Notes under the pieces: model-generated
Told to the model about the DNA's origin: nothing
What the model saw: the letters and a program-made list of their open reading frames with translations, nothing else
Databases searched by the model: none
Assembly (NCBI RefSeq): GCF_037975245.1
Contig: NC_092563.1
Coordinates: 16,979,594-17,039,593, forward strand
Origin: Apostichopus japonicus
Lineage: Eukaryota; Echinodermata; Holothuroidea; Aspidochirotida; Stichopodidae
Reading direction: 5' to 3'
DNA: 60,000 nt
Program-made: the position numbers and the translations under genes
In this document: piece after piece, positions 26,701 through 34,200 of the stretch
How the letters are laid out: each line of letters starts with the position of its first letter
Position numbering within the stretch: the first letter of the stretch is position 1

Positions 26701-26822
26701 ATTCATCGTCCCGCAACCATTTCTTCATGATTTTCTTGTCTTTCATTGCGGGTGTTCTGTTCTTTGGCGTTTGCTGCGGCAGAGCAACGAAGCGAGTTTC
26801 GGCAGGAGTGAAAAATAAATAA
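2706..26822 (+). CDS. GLG1: GLG1, Golgi apparatus protein 1 (21 exons, N-terminus missing)
   Basis: Golgi-resident type I membrane protein made of about sixteen luminal Cys-rich GLG1 repeats. In vertebrates it is known as cysteine-rich FGF receptor, MG-160 and E-selectin ligand 1. Exons: 2706-2792, 3945-4169, 4576-4824, 5315-5501, 6817-7028, 7908-8029, 9165-9266, 10878-11001, 11821-11952, 13896-14045, 14243-14356, 16249-16340, 18336-18450, 19766-19996, 20796-20872, 21250-21448, 22696-22731, 23745-23924, 25579-25699, 25957-26063, 26655-26822. Every junction is GT-AG, all phases agree, and the sum is 3030 nt (1009 codons plus TAA). The joined protein follows remembered human GLG1 (about 1179 aa) almost co-linearly from about residue 180 to the end. 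Conserved landmarks include YFACRDDRERFCE, LHCLM, LQYFISRD and YKFKKACKEDV. The signal peptide and about 180 N-terminal residues are not in the window. Exon borders were set by eye. Confidence 0.96.
3945..4169 (+). CDS. GLG1: GLG1 exon b
   Basis: 75 codons, phase 0-0. Begins KICEVQKNAG and carries the conserved FSDYRLIKGF block and LQCGSV. Acceptor is CCTGGCAG, donor GTATTA. It covers the junction of two Cys-rich repeats. Confidence 0.93.
4576..4824 (+). CDS. GLG1: GLG1 exon c
   Basis: 83 codons, phase 0-0, after a long T-tract and GGCAG. Contains LRVAELSADD and YFACRDDRERFCE, the most recognisable GLG1 signature. Donor is GTAAAA. An acceptor nine bases further in (GCAAG) is a weaker alternative. 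Confidence 0.95.
5315..5501 (+). CDS. GLG1: GLG1 exon d
   Basis: Starts in phase 0 after TTTTTCCCCGCAG and leaves one base over at the GTAAGT donor. Encodes CFDALSTRQRLISSD, then a repeat ending LLLCLESDSD. The position of each Cys matches the vertebrate repeat. Confidence 0.94.
6040..6440. repeat. Dispersed repeat with two tandem copies of a ~180-bp unit
   Basis: Begins with an ATT microsatellite and a segment reading TTTATATAGCGCTCTTTTC..GAGCACTTTACAA, a widespread marine-invertebrate repeat signature. Two similar units follow (about 6125-6260 and 6295-6430). They share ACAAAACCC, a GACGCAGCTT-like block, an AAATATATATATA run and a TAGATTTACA block. Confidence 0.6.
6817..7028 (+). CDS. GLG1: GLG1 exon e
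   Basis: Two bases complete the split codon, then APLSGECVAELFDIRKSLMEDY, GDIESFCKGLRKEGKTLHCLM and LECSKA. Donor is GTAAGT at 7029. The frame stays open beyond the donor to 7187, but that extension has no family similarity and is treated as intron. Confidence 0.95.
7029..7907 (+). other. GLG1 intron, nothing recognised
   Basis: 879 bp between exons e and f. I see no exon-like segment, TIR or tandem repeat. Confidence 0.7.
7908..8029 (+). CDS. GLG1: GLG1 exon f
   Basis: Acceptor is ATTCCTCAG, donor GTGAGT with two bases left over. Encodes VLDLLEEVKAGSDYRLDPIL, then SCEKSRAILCSKVKSGDS, the first half of a repeat that is completed in the next exon. Confidence 0.93.
8458..8899. mobile_element. 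hAT-like MITE with perfect 8-bp target duplication
   Basis: 442-bp non-autonomous element in the GLG1 intron between exons f and g. Terminal inverted repeats are CAAGGGTTGAAATAAG and CTTATTTCAACCCTTG. It is flanked on both sides by GTTGTAGT (8450-8457 and 8900-8907), the 8-bp duplication typical of hAT transposition. There is no transposase frame. The interior holds GC-rich GGGCGC motifs near the left end. Confidence 0.9.
9165..9266 (+). CDS. GLG1: GLG1 exon g
   Basis: One base completes the split codon, then VLSCLMDN, EEKCSSRLYELQYFISRDF. The LQYFISRD block is near-identical to vertebrate GLG1. Donor is GTGAGT with two bases over. Confidence 0.94.
9800..9945 (-). mobile_element. tRNA-derived SINE (minus strand)
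   Basis: On the minus strand, a box A-like TGGCCTAGTTTG and a box B GGTTCGAATGCC sit about 50 bp apart within 9861-9942. A non-tRNA tail follows and ends in a (TA)n run at 9800-9816. The clover-leaf is degenerate, so this is a SINE copy and not a tRNA gene. Confidence 0.6.
10104..10414. mobile_element. Probable TIR element (CAGAGATGTG..CACATCCCTG)
   Basis: The ends are near-inverted (CAGAGATGTG and CACATCCCTG), and the interior has GCCCGGCACT/CTGCCCAGCACT-like blocks. Related sequence ending in GCACATCCCTG is found near 12400-12538. No clear target duplication is visible. A TA-rich microsatellite follows to about 10530. Confidence 0.45.
10878..11001 (+). CDS. GLG1: GLG1 exon h
   Basis: Starts after CTCTTAG. 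Encodes LDINLHRSCKQDANQYC, then GETFACLNLHLHNKKQ, and ends in phase 0 at GTAAGT. It is shorter than the vertebrate counterpart in the region between the two Cys pairs. Confidence 0.9.
11821..11952 (+). CDS. GLG1: GLG1 exon i
   Basis: 44 codons, phase 0-0: PLSIDCASQVHRALRQRAS, then CRTDLGRYC. Acceptor is GCATTTTTAG. A second possible acceptor lies inside at CATCTCAG (about 11847) and would drop the first Cys, so the upstream one is preferred. Donor is GTAAGA. Confidence 0.9.
12030..12538. repeat. Second copy of the CACATCCCTG-ended repeat
   Basis: In the intron after exon i. It contains GTGCTGGGCGG twice (12450-12520) and ends GGGCACATCCCTG, matching the end of the 10104-10414 element. The left end is unclear (CAGAGATATACCC at about 12033). 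Confidence 0.4.
12540..13895 (+). other. GLG1 intron, remainder
   Basis: Nothing gene-like is seen. It includes poly-C (13165-13176) and poly-G (13707-13720) runs. Confidence 0.6.
13896..14045 (+). CDS. GLG1: GLG1 exon j
   Basis: 50 codons, phase 0-0: EFSCLQDHYTSLESECRMAI, sequon NFT, then LMKACSPMLKRYCQ. Donor GTAATT is followed at once by an (AAT)n microsatellite. Confidence 0.95.
14046..14090 (+). repeat. (AAT)n microsatellite at the exon j donor
   Basis: Starts 8 bases after the exon boundary and runs to about 14083 with a few interruptions. Confidence 0.9.
14243..14356 (+). CDS. GLG1: GLG1 exon k
   Basis: 38 codons, phase 0-0: GDALDCLIRRKNDADMDPKC, then GIEHFQI. The intron before it is only 197 bp. 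Acceptor is GGAAAAG after a T-tract; donor GTAAGT. Confidence 0.93.
15280..15565 (+). repeat. Two tandem ~140-bp copies of a dispersed repeat
   Basis: The units at about 15280-15410 and 15420-15560 share ACTTCATAC, a CAGCTTG.TGAGT block, CAAGAA, AGGTCA and AAAGTCTGAAA..AAACA.GATAAC. They lie in the GLG1 intron before exon l. The family looks old and diverged. Confidence 0.6.
16249..16340 (+). CDS. GLG1: GLG1 exon l
   Basis: Follows a strong pyrimidine tract and TTTTGCAG. Encodes IQLKDYTLSYKFKKACKEDV, then QKLCSKKDTK. Ends with two bases over at GTAAGA. Confidence 0.95.
16341..18335 (+). other. GLG1 intron with repeat-derived blocks
   Basis: About 2 kb. A block at 16915-17035 repeats a GAGGGCTSTTTT motif three to four times. 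A GC-richer block at 17090-17280 (GGGGTCCATGGGC twice) looks like the edge of a transposable element. No exon is recognised. Confidence 0.5.
18336..18450 (+). CDS. GLG1: GLG1 exon m
   Basis: One base completes the split codon, then DTILTCLSKFIRTDTL, sequon NVS, SCRAQVKFEMLQE. Acceptor is CATTATTCAG, donor GTAAGA. Confidence 0.93.
19511..19607. repeat. Near-perfect inverted repeat (hairpin)
   Basis: Two arms of about 40 nt, centred near 19560, read GGCCTGACGTTTCGATCCTA and its complement with few mismatches, separated by a loop of under 10 nt. It lies in the intron before exon n. RNA from either strand would fold into a long hairpin. Probably a foldback element. Confidence 0.85.
19766..19996 (+). 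CDS. GLG1: GLG1 exon n
   Basis: 77 codons, phase 0-0: SESIKLDPVLGDYCKADLDK, SLECLRKY, LSPKCYKALFNKT and WDYFLMKVCQSFIK. Acceptor is TTCCTGACCAG, donor GTAGGA. Confidence 0.95.
19997..20795 (+). other. GLG1 intron, nothing recognised
   Basis: 799 bp between exons n and o. No repeat or exon-like structure is evident. Confidence 0.6.
20796..20872 (+). CDS. GLG1: GLG1 exon o
   Basis: Starts TTCKSSPETLMDCLQNHVHD and leaves two bases over at the GTACGT donor. It lines up with the vertebrate segment containing RFCPEADSKTMLQCL. Confidence 0.9.
21250..21448 (+). CDS. GLG1: GLG1 exon p
   Basis: One base plus 66 codons: CKEAVLQRM, DYRLNPTMRRICTIDMGKYC, then GGMMTCLQKYLFETEK. The GTAAGT donor is the first copy of a G-rich 44-bp tandem repeat in the intron. 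Confidence 0.94.
21449..21716 (+). repeat. G-rich 44-bp minisatellite starting at the exon p donor
   Basis: Six units, the first being the splice donor itself (GTAAGTATTTAATAGTGATG). Later units begin GGAAGTATTT or GGATGTATTT and have runs of 4-8 G. Units are 37-44 bp; the last full one ends near 21705. Confidence 0.92.
22696..22731 (+). CDS. GLG1: GLG1 exon q (36-nt small exon)
   Basis: Twelve codons, KLTPLCEKYIRH, phase 0-0, between CTTTCAG and GTAAGT. It supplies the single Cys needed between exons p and r, matching the vertebrate SSDCEDQIRI segment. Too short to stand out as an ORF, it is supported by phase and by homology position. Confidence 0.87.
23542..23694 (+). other. Candidate extra in-frame GLG1 cassette exon
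   Basis: An open 153-nt segment, 51 codons, phase 0-0, bounded by TCTTCACAG and the donor GTGAGA. It has protein-like composition with four Cys (e.g. RCGFYAPVQN, PETCLKTNRKLLQLERLW). Joining exon q directly to exon r reproduces the family, so this would be an insertion absent from vertebrate GLG1. The intron left before exon r would be only 50 bp. It could be a real alternative exon, a decayed exon or chance. Confidence 0.3.
23745..23924 (+). CDS. GLG1: GLG1 exon r
   Basis: 60 codons, phase 0-0: FTVETALNYELDPKVKKAC, VIECLKGLLQDGRL, DPQCRG. Acceptor is CTTTCTTTCCAG. The exon end and its GTAAGT donor form the first unit of the 31-bp minisatellite that fills the following 560 bp. Confidence 0.94.
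23914..24495 (+). repeat. 31-bp minisatellite copying a splice donor (18+ units)
   Basis: Each unit joins the last 11 exonic bases of exon r (AATGTAGAGGC) to the first 20 intronic bases (GTAAGTATGCTTTATAGTTA). Eighteen full units follow the exon, then a partial one at 24485. Fourteen units keep GTAAGT, two have GTAAGC and two GGAAGT. Variants at units 1-2 recur at units 8-9, suggesting a later block duplication of seven units. Confidence 0.96.
24640..24785 (+). repeat. Interstitial CCCTAACCC-like repeat
   Basis: An irregular array of ACCCTAACCC and CATGCCC words, about 15-18 bp each, resembling a degenerate telomere-type repeat within the GLG1 intron. Confidence 0.6.
24786..25578 (+). other. 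GLG1 intron, nothing recognised
   Basis: Unique-looking AT-rich sequence before exon s. Confidence 0.55.
25579..25699 (+). CDS. GLG1: GLG1 exon s
   Basis: QIIKLTNEGLTDIQVDPQLA, then EACSLDLKHYCHGIMRGQGQ, with one base over at GTAAGT. Acceptor is TTCCGATAG. Matches the last full luminal repeat. Confidence 0.93.
25957..26063 (+). CDS. GLG1: GLG1 exon t
   Basis: Two bases complete the split codon, then MACLLEALEDKSVRLKKECK, ELWEFAAE. Donor GTAGGT opens directly into a ~30-bp tandem repeat. LLEALEDK.VRL is near-identical to vertebrate GLG1. Confidence 0.95.
26064..26552 (+). repeat. ~30-bp minisatellite starting at the exon t donor
   Basis: About 15 units. The early units mix three subtypes (GTAACCTTGTTTCTGTCTG, GATACAATGTTTCT and others). 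The later ones are uniform, beginning GTAGCCATGTTTCTGTCC and ending ACATAGACAG. Many units start with GT and end with AG behind a pyrimidine stretch, so each looks like a miniature intron. Long antisense ORFs here (ATCLCEDRN-type repeats) come from the repeat. Confidence 0.92.
26655..26822 (+). CDS. GLG1: GLG1 exon u (last; membrane segment and tail)
   Basis: 55 codons and TAA at 26820-26822. Begins VAPPETLNELYLQI, then about twenty hydrophobic residues (FFMIFLSFIAGVLFFGV) and the basic cytoplasmic tail GRATKRVSAGVKNK. The vertebrate tail has the same GR.TKRV start, so both topology and the Golgi-retaining tail are conserved. Confidence 0.96.
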   Translation, partial: VAPPETLNELYLQISHSSSRNHFFMIFLSFIAGVLFFGVCCGRATKRVSAGVKNK

Positions 26823-29800
26823 TCTTGTCCTCGGAATTTAGGGAATATCATCTCCCTTTTCTTTTCTTTTTTGTGTGCATTTGGTATGACAAACTGTGTC
26901 TTCTGAAAAAATCCAAGAAAGAGTGAAGGGGTGCATCTTTTGGGGAGTGGTGGAGACTTTTTCGAAATGCTGTGATGGGTGTTTATTTTACTATTGTTAT
27001 CATAGTTTTCTACTGTACCCCCACTTAATGTTGTACTAAAAGAGAGATGTAAGAATGTTGGGAAGTTTTAGAAGTAAGACGGATAGAGGGGGTAGGGTAG
27101 GTAATTAAGTGGGAGTGTTTTCCTGTTTTACCTATGTTTATCGATATGTATTAAATGTCCAGTCACTCTGCAGATTCTTCAAATGCAGACTGTTACTGGA
27201 TGATAGTGTTCTTGGAGGCTGCTGTGCTTATCAACATATGTTCAGGGAAACCAGCAAAAAGGTCTAATATGTCTATAAACAAATTTGTCAACAAAATGGA
27301 AGAGAATGTAGAGAAATGCCTTGCCTGTCGATGTTTGAGAATGACAAGATTTCATCTTCTTGAAGCGTTTTTTTTTCTTTCTTTTTTTCTAAAGCTATCA
27401 GAAGCTATCTAGAAGAAACATGGAGACTATGTTCCTCTGAAGATTAAGACATGTGATAATAGACATGTGTCGCTTTGAAATATTGTAAAACTGTTGATGA
27501 TGCTTTTAGTCTGCTTGAGTGTCACCCGTTGTTGTAGATTTGATTTCCTTAGTGTGATATGAAAGCATTAAGAGAACTGGGTAGGTGGACAGGGTCCTCT
27601 TCGGCAGCAAATTTCTTATGTGCTGTCGTCTTTCAGGAAATATTGGGCAGTTGAATTTTCATACAACAGCCGACACTGGTCTCATCATTGAATAGATGAC
27701 TCAGTGTGGAAGTATTTTTTGGGCTTCCCTTAATACCACTGTAGGGGCCAATGGAAGCAGTGCTCGGTGGATGTTAGATAGTTTTGCATAATTTCATCAG
27801 ATAAAAATGTCTTTAGGAAATGAATTTTTTTTTTTTTTTTTGTTGCTTTGTCTGTTTTAACTGGGAGAGTTGGTTCACTAAATGGGTTTTATTTGTCACC
27901 TACAAATTTTCTTACAGTAGTGTGGGGTACATGTGGTAGATAGGTGGTGAATAGCATTGATAGATAATCAGATAAATCAAAAAAATCATCAGGAATGGTT
28001 TAGGACAAATAAGACACAAATTGAGCTTAGAATATCAATTGAGAAAGAAAGAAAAGAGGTAAAAAAGGATTTATCAATGGCTGTTGCTTTTGTACTAAAA
28101 TATGCCTCTTTTGCATAATGGTTGTCATGGTAAGGTTTTTTGTTGGAGGGGGAGGGGGGGGGGTCCCTCAAGAGGCAGCCTTGTTCTGGTATACAGCTAA
28201 TGTTAACATGAGCAAATACAATTTCTGACTTATTAAAGTAGTGAATTAGGGAGGAGAGTCGTTGGGAATACTGATGATTTATCTGGAAATATGAATATTC
28301 ATTTCCACAGCTGTAATTTTGTGGTTTTCTTCTGTAGAGAAGGTACCCCGGACAATAATGTCCAAGAATTATCTAATACTCGACTACCAGTTCTGCGTCA
28401 TCTAACTCTGGGCAAAGCATAGCAGCTAAAGATCAACTTGATCATTTATTACATGGGTTGATCATGGGTTCCAATGCTTGCAAAATGGGGTGTGTATTTA
28501 CAGTCGATAATATTCATGTAATTATTTCAGTTTGCTCAAATTTCATGACTTTCAGTTCTCTTTTCTCTTCTTTTTTTTTCCACTTGTATCAGTGAGCTTA
28601 ATCCCATTTTTTCTTATCAAGAGCACCAATGGATAGGTCTAATGAAGTGAAAAGTGGTCGATATATTTTTGTAATATTTTTTCTTTCTTTCTCTCTCTCT
28701 CTTTTTTTTTTATAATTTTTTTTTCTTCTATGTTCGATGTATAATTCATTAAAAGCATTGATATTCTAATTCTTGTAAATATAATACTTAAATAATTAAG
28801 AAGTGATTATTGTACATGGTGAAGGTTCACAGCCTAAGTTTGATAATGAGTTCATTATTCTCTGTCATATTTCTCTCTTTCTCTCTCTCCACCAATCTCT
28901 CTCTCTCCACCTCTCATTTTACATTAGTTTTTTGGATTTGAGGATTTTTGTTGGATTTGAGGAATTTTTGTTGGTTTGGATACCTGGTGATGATTTTGTT
29001 TACTCAATAACCCTTGTTTACTCAAAGGTGTGTTTGTTTCTAGATAGTCAGTTAAGTACAATTTGGTTTTTACTTTTGTAAGTTTTTTTTTTCTCCCTCT
29101 TCCCTGTTCATATAGTCCATTCTCTCTTTGGATGCATTTTCTTTCATTTTTCCCCCCCTTTTCGAGTGGATGCTTTGAATATTTGATAAAGCATCAGAAA
29201 CAAAAACTGTCTTTCTAGAAATATGTAATGAAATATGTGAAATTTTGTTTGTCTTCTTCGTCAATTCCATGTGCTGCTGTTTTTGTCTCCTCTTGTGGTA
29301 GGACCTAACCTGGTGGCTAAAAAAAAAAAGAAAAGGAAAAAAAAAAAAGCAATATATAGATGGGACACTCAATACTTTGCTATGTTTACTTTACTGCTCA
29401 ACTTGAAGGATTTGTAAAAATATGTACATTTTACGAATTTTTTAGTCATTGGTGAAAGATTGAAATCCTCAGTCGTATCAGAAAGTTGGTCAAACCCCAG
29501 AAGAGATCCGAAATTTGTTTTTAATTTTGGAACAAACAGAATTTTTGTATTTTTAAGTATTTGACCTCAACTTAAAATTTGTCTTGGAGGTTTGAAAATG
29601 AATTTGACAAAAAGAAAGAATGTAAGAAAAACACTCACACACTTAAATCTCATTTGAATATGATTTAAATTGTCTTGATAAATTTTGTCATTCAATGGAT
29701 GGATGGAATATTCAGTCATTCTAACATGCAGTTTTGATTTTGGTTGTCAAACTTAAAAAGCCAGAAACACACAAATTGTGTGATGAATTTCTCTGTGGAG

Positions 29801-30910
29801 TCATTGATCTTCAAAAGTCTTTGTCAGCTAAAACTTTGATCTGATATTGCCTTGTTGTTTTGGTTTCTTCTTGGTGTCATATGAGTAAACAAACACTGTT
29901 GTTATTATCATTACTCTGTATCGTTTAACGTACTGAGTCACACTGTATACGGCACATCAATGGTCAAGTCGTTTTAGCTATGCCTTACAGGCATGTCAAG
30001 TTACATCTCTTACTGTCATCCGGAATTTGACATCAAAACGAGCTCCATGCTCAAAATTTCAGGTCGTGCAATGAAGCCAGTTCTGGTCGGGCAAATGGAA
30101 CGTGTCCCGTAGTTTGAAAGCTGATGAAAATGTTTGAAATTGGTGCGTCATTAGTAGTATGAAGTGCAACAGGGGCAGTTGGAAGTACAGTACCAGGATG
30201 CCGAGAGTGTAACTTAGAAACTTGGGTACGTCTTGCTCACGGGTAGCCTGTTACAAAGTACTAAGATTTGGAGAGATGGGAGTCTTTCAAAGGACACTTA
30301 ATTTGTAAGCATTGCAAGGAAAATGAACATGATTAAGAGTGTTTTGAAGGTGGGGGCGGGGAGGGGGAATGGTGAGGGAGGGGTTGGGGTAGGAGTTCAG
30401 AACAGTTAAGTTGGCTTTTTATTTGTATAGTTTCTTTTTGACGAGGAATCGATGTCACCCATTCTTCTCTTCCACCACATGTTGGGTACATTTTTACGAT
30501 CTGCTTGTTGTTATATCTATGCACTGTATCTAGAAACGATGAGGCGTTTTTTCTTAAGTCAGAAAGCTCCATATTTTTTTTTACTTTTTCTTTTTCTTTT
30601 TCTTCTCCCCCCTTCCCCCCCCCCCCTTCAGAATGTACTATGCTCTTTGCGATATATATATATATTTTTGATGTTTGTCTGAATGTGAATATACCGATGA
30701 TTGCCAAACCCTGATCAGTACTGACATGCACTATAACCTAAACGACGGTGTTTCTTACCTGTAAAGTTACGTAATGTATCGGTAGATTTTGCTTTTGGAC
30801 CCCATTGTTGATTCACCTCCTGTCAAAGGAACGACTTTTCAAAATTAAAACCCCCGACTGTATGCGTAATATTTGTCTCAGTTCACTGAGAGATGCAAGG
30901 AAACACAGCA
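26823..30910 (+). other. GLG1 3' UTR and/or intergenic DNA
   Basis: No conserved coding sequence is seen. T-rich tracts (27820-27842, 28680-28730), (CT)n near 28870-28915, and poly-C/poly-T at 30600-30630 are present. Possible poly(A) signals are weak (ATTAAA near 28748), so the transcript end is not fixed. Confidence 0.5.
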
Positions 30911-31283
30911 TTAAAGGCATTGAAGACTCGCCTCAAACCTTGTGGGGCCATCTGAAAAAGTTAACTTTCTGTTGCTTGCAAGTGACGTTTTGTTCGTGTC
31001 GCTACAAAATGCAGACAGTAATGAAACGTGATAACTTAATTGTTATCTTTAGCTGGACTTGAGATGTCCATCGTTGTATCGTTTTTATACTGTGCTGTGG
31101 GTATTGACCGCAGCTGTATGTACTGACTGTACACTAGTGTCTAATTACCGACAGTAGTAAGCTGTGTGTGTATTTTCTGGGATCGATGGTGGTGTTTAAA
31201 ACTTCTGTTACACCTCACTTCGAAACTAGGTCAAATTACCGGCATTAGACGTTTCTTTTTGCGCGAGTCTTCACACCCTTTAA
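30911..31283 (+). mobile_element. TTAA-flanked MITE, family 1, copy 1
   Basis: 373 bp including both TTAA ends. The termini TTAAAGGCATTGAAGACTCG and CGAGTCTTCACACCCTTTAA form an imperfect ~22-bp TIR. The TTAA borders fit piggyBac-type insertion. No coding frame is present. A reverse-orientation copy lies at 45949-46316. Confidence 0.85.
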
Positions 31284-34200
31284 TGGACGTTTGCATCCGT
31301 GCCGGGATGTTAACGAACACCATTGTCCTGCATGGTTGGTCATGTACTGCTCCAGTCTGTTGTTAGCTATATATGTTATCTACATGCAGTGTTTGCTACT
31401 GAAAGGATGTATCACTTTCTTTGCCATAGATTCGCTTACGTCTCTATTCTTAAGAAAAATGTTTACTTTCTGTAAATCATTACATGTTAGGGTTTACATA
31501 CAGGCCATCAAAACCTATTTCTGTACCTTACCTTACCACATGTTCATAACATATCTGCATCAGTTCATCAATTTATTGCTAATTTTAGTAATGCCGTATT
31601 TGTTTTACGAGCTCAGTTTTTCATATTAATCTGTTGGTATATTTTTTATTTCTAACTTAAATGTTCGCTACCCACATTTAGACAATAATTAAGTTCATAT
31701 TTTCATATGCTCATAACAGAGGGTGCTTGAATCATCCAAACTTGATTTCAGATTGATTTAATTTTTTGTGTTTTTAGAATGTTTAGAATTTCATATTAGT
31801 TTATATTTTTACACTGGTAACTTTTTTTGTTTGTAATAGTGTCATGGAAGCAAGCAAGGAGGACGAACAATGTCCGACAGAGCAGAGCAGATCATATTTG
31901 AACGATGATATTCAAAGAATTTTATCAAATTATGAATGGAGCTTTTTGTTTTTTTGATCAGAAGGATGGAATCAGAATAGTATTTGGCACAGCAACTCCC
32001 AAATTAGGTTTAAGGATAGTCAGACAATGGAAGGGAAACTTTATTTTTCAAAATTTTTGTTGTTGTTGTAATTAACAGCCATGCATCCTTTTCTTTCAGT
32101 GTATAGTAATTAAAAATCTTACTATTTGTTTCATTTAGCAAATAAGATCACATATACAGATGTGGTAGGCAATGATTTGTGACAATTCTGGTTTTAAGCA
32201 AAGTACTATGTTTGACTGTTTTTACTCTTTACTCATTCTTGTAGTCAGTTTGTTAGGGGACTATTAGAGTTGAGTAGCAACTGCTAGGTATGCAAAAATG
32301 GCCACAAAGTTTCAATACCTTCAAACCAGACGTTATAAGAAGTTTTAAGCAAGCTTTTTGAGTGTCTGTTTATGGTATTCATAATGTTGCAACAACCTTT
32401 GTAATAAAAAAAAAACATATATGATGTGGTAAGCCATGATAGCAAAGTGATCTTCCTTGGATTTCTTGTATATGGTCCAACAAGGTTTCTTTTTGCTTTA
32501 CTCTGTAGCCCCCCTTTAATTAAGGAAAACTGGAGGAGGGGTAATTCTAAAAATGAGAGGATATAGATATGCCAAGAAAAATACAAGCACACCATTCCAT
32601 CTCATATATTCTATTGTCTTCTGACTACAGACACCACTGGTCTAGGAGTGTACACTACACCTTAATCATTTATGAAAGAAAAAAATCTCACAAGACATTT
32701 TTTTTTTTATGAAACCTGGAAAGTTTCTAGCAAGGTATAAAGATTTCACGAAAACTTTCAAAGTGACAGTTTGCAACTTTTCAATTCGTTCTCGACACCA
32801 GGGTCTAACAAAGCAATATAATTTGAGAATGTGTCCATTTTGCACCAGCACGATCGTAACTAACGGTGTATACCAGTCGTATCATAACAGCAAATGAAAA
32901 ACCTATTTCCAAGAATTGACAGGAATACAAGCCATGTCATGATTCCAAAGGCAGGAATAGAAACTCCCAGGTGGTCAGCCAAGGAGTGATTGATACACCA
33001 AGACTTACAGTTTTTTCAGTACAACAAGTGGCATTCAGTAAAGTCATTTTCATCCACAGACTATGAGAAATGTTATGAGATAGCATTTTCTGCCATAATA
33101 TCCATTAGAACTGGCAACCCGTGAGTTTTCTCCAGTGGCTGCTCATGTTTCATCCCCTTTTGGAATTGGAATTGGGTATTTAAAAACTTCCAGGAGCACT
33201 TTGCACCGAGTGGAAAATAGCATGACATACAAATTTGTGGATATGCATACACATACGCCCAAACCTACATATGCGCATAAATGCACGCGCGCACTCATAC
33301 ATTCAGATACACATATATATGCAAACACACACATACATATACATCGTGTACTTGTTTGTTCATATGACCTTTAACCTGGGAATTCCTCATGGGCAGTACT
33401 GACCATGAAATGGCTAATATTGATGATAAGAAAATTGTGTCACTATGAGGCTATTTTTTTATTGTATGATATATTTCCTTATTCCTTTTTTTTTCCTTCT
33501 TAATTCGCTATCATAAATAACATGTGTTGATTGTACACAGAAAGTGGATGCCCCTGTCATCCCATGAGCACCTTTTATGGCCTGATTGCATTCAATGCTG
33601 ATTTGCATTCAATGGAGGTTGCTAAAAGCAGGTGTATACCATGGAAAGAATTGGCACTTTATTGTATTCAGAAAGGAATCACCCAAATTTCAAATGTGAC
33701 TTACCAGTAGTTATTGAAAGATTTTGATGAGATGATGAATGTTACAGGTTGGATTAGGGCAATGGGGGGGGGGGGGGAATGGGTGAGGAAATAATGGTTA
33801 ATATGAAAAACAGGTCACGAAAGGTTTAAGATTGATTGTACCTTATTTCACCTATAATGCCGCTATATTTTGATCTATGTGCAATAGATGTCCATTACTG
33901 CTTCAAGTTTCTGATATAATGCAAGCTATTTTCAAACCTTCGGTCAGAGCAAGTTTGGATTAATCCATCGTGCATATTGATGACAGAGGTTAGCTGACTG
34001 TCCTTTTGTTAAAATGAAATAAAACAAACAGAATCTATACCACTCACCTGATAGCAAATTATTATAATGTCTTTGGACTGAAATGAAACTTTCCCTTTCC
34101 ATGTTGTCCACCTTACACAGTTCCTTCTTCCCCATCACCAATTCCTTCAATAAAACTGAAAGTTGTTTCACATTGCTAGTCATGTCATACCATCCTCATT

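Noticed and set aside
27155-27412. 85-codon ORF in the GLG1 3' region
   Set aside because: It ends in a T-rich Phe/Leu tract and has no similarity or splice context; treated as 3' UTR.
30333-30731. 132-codon minus-strand ORF
   Set aside because: Built on G-rich and A-rich simple sequence (KEKEKVKKN and GGGGKGG stretches); no homology seen.
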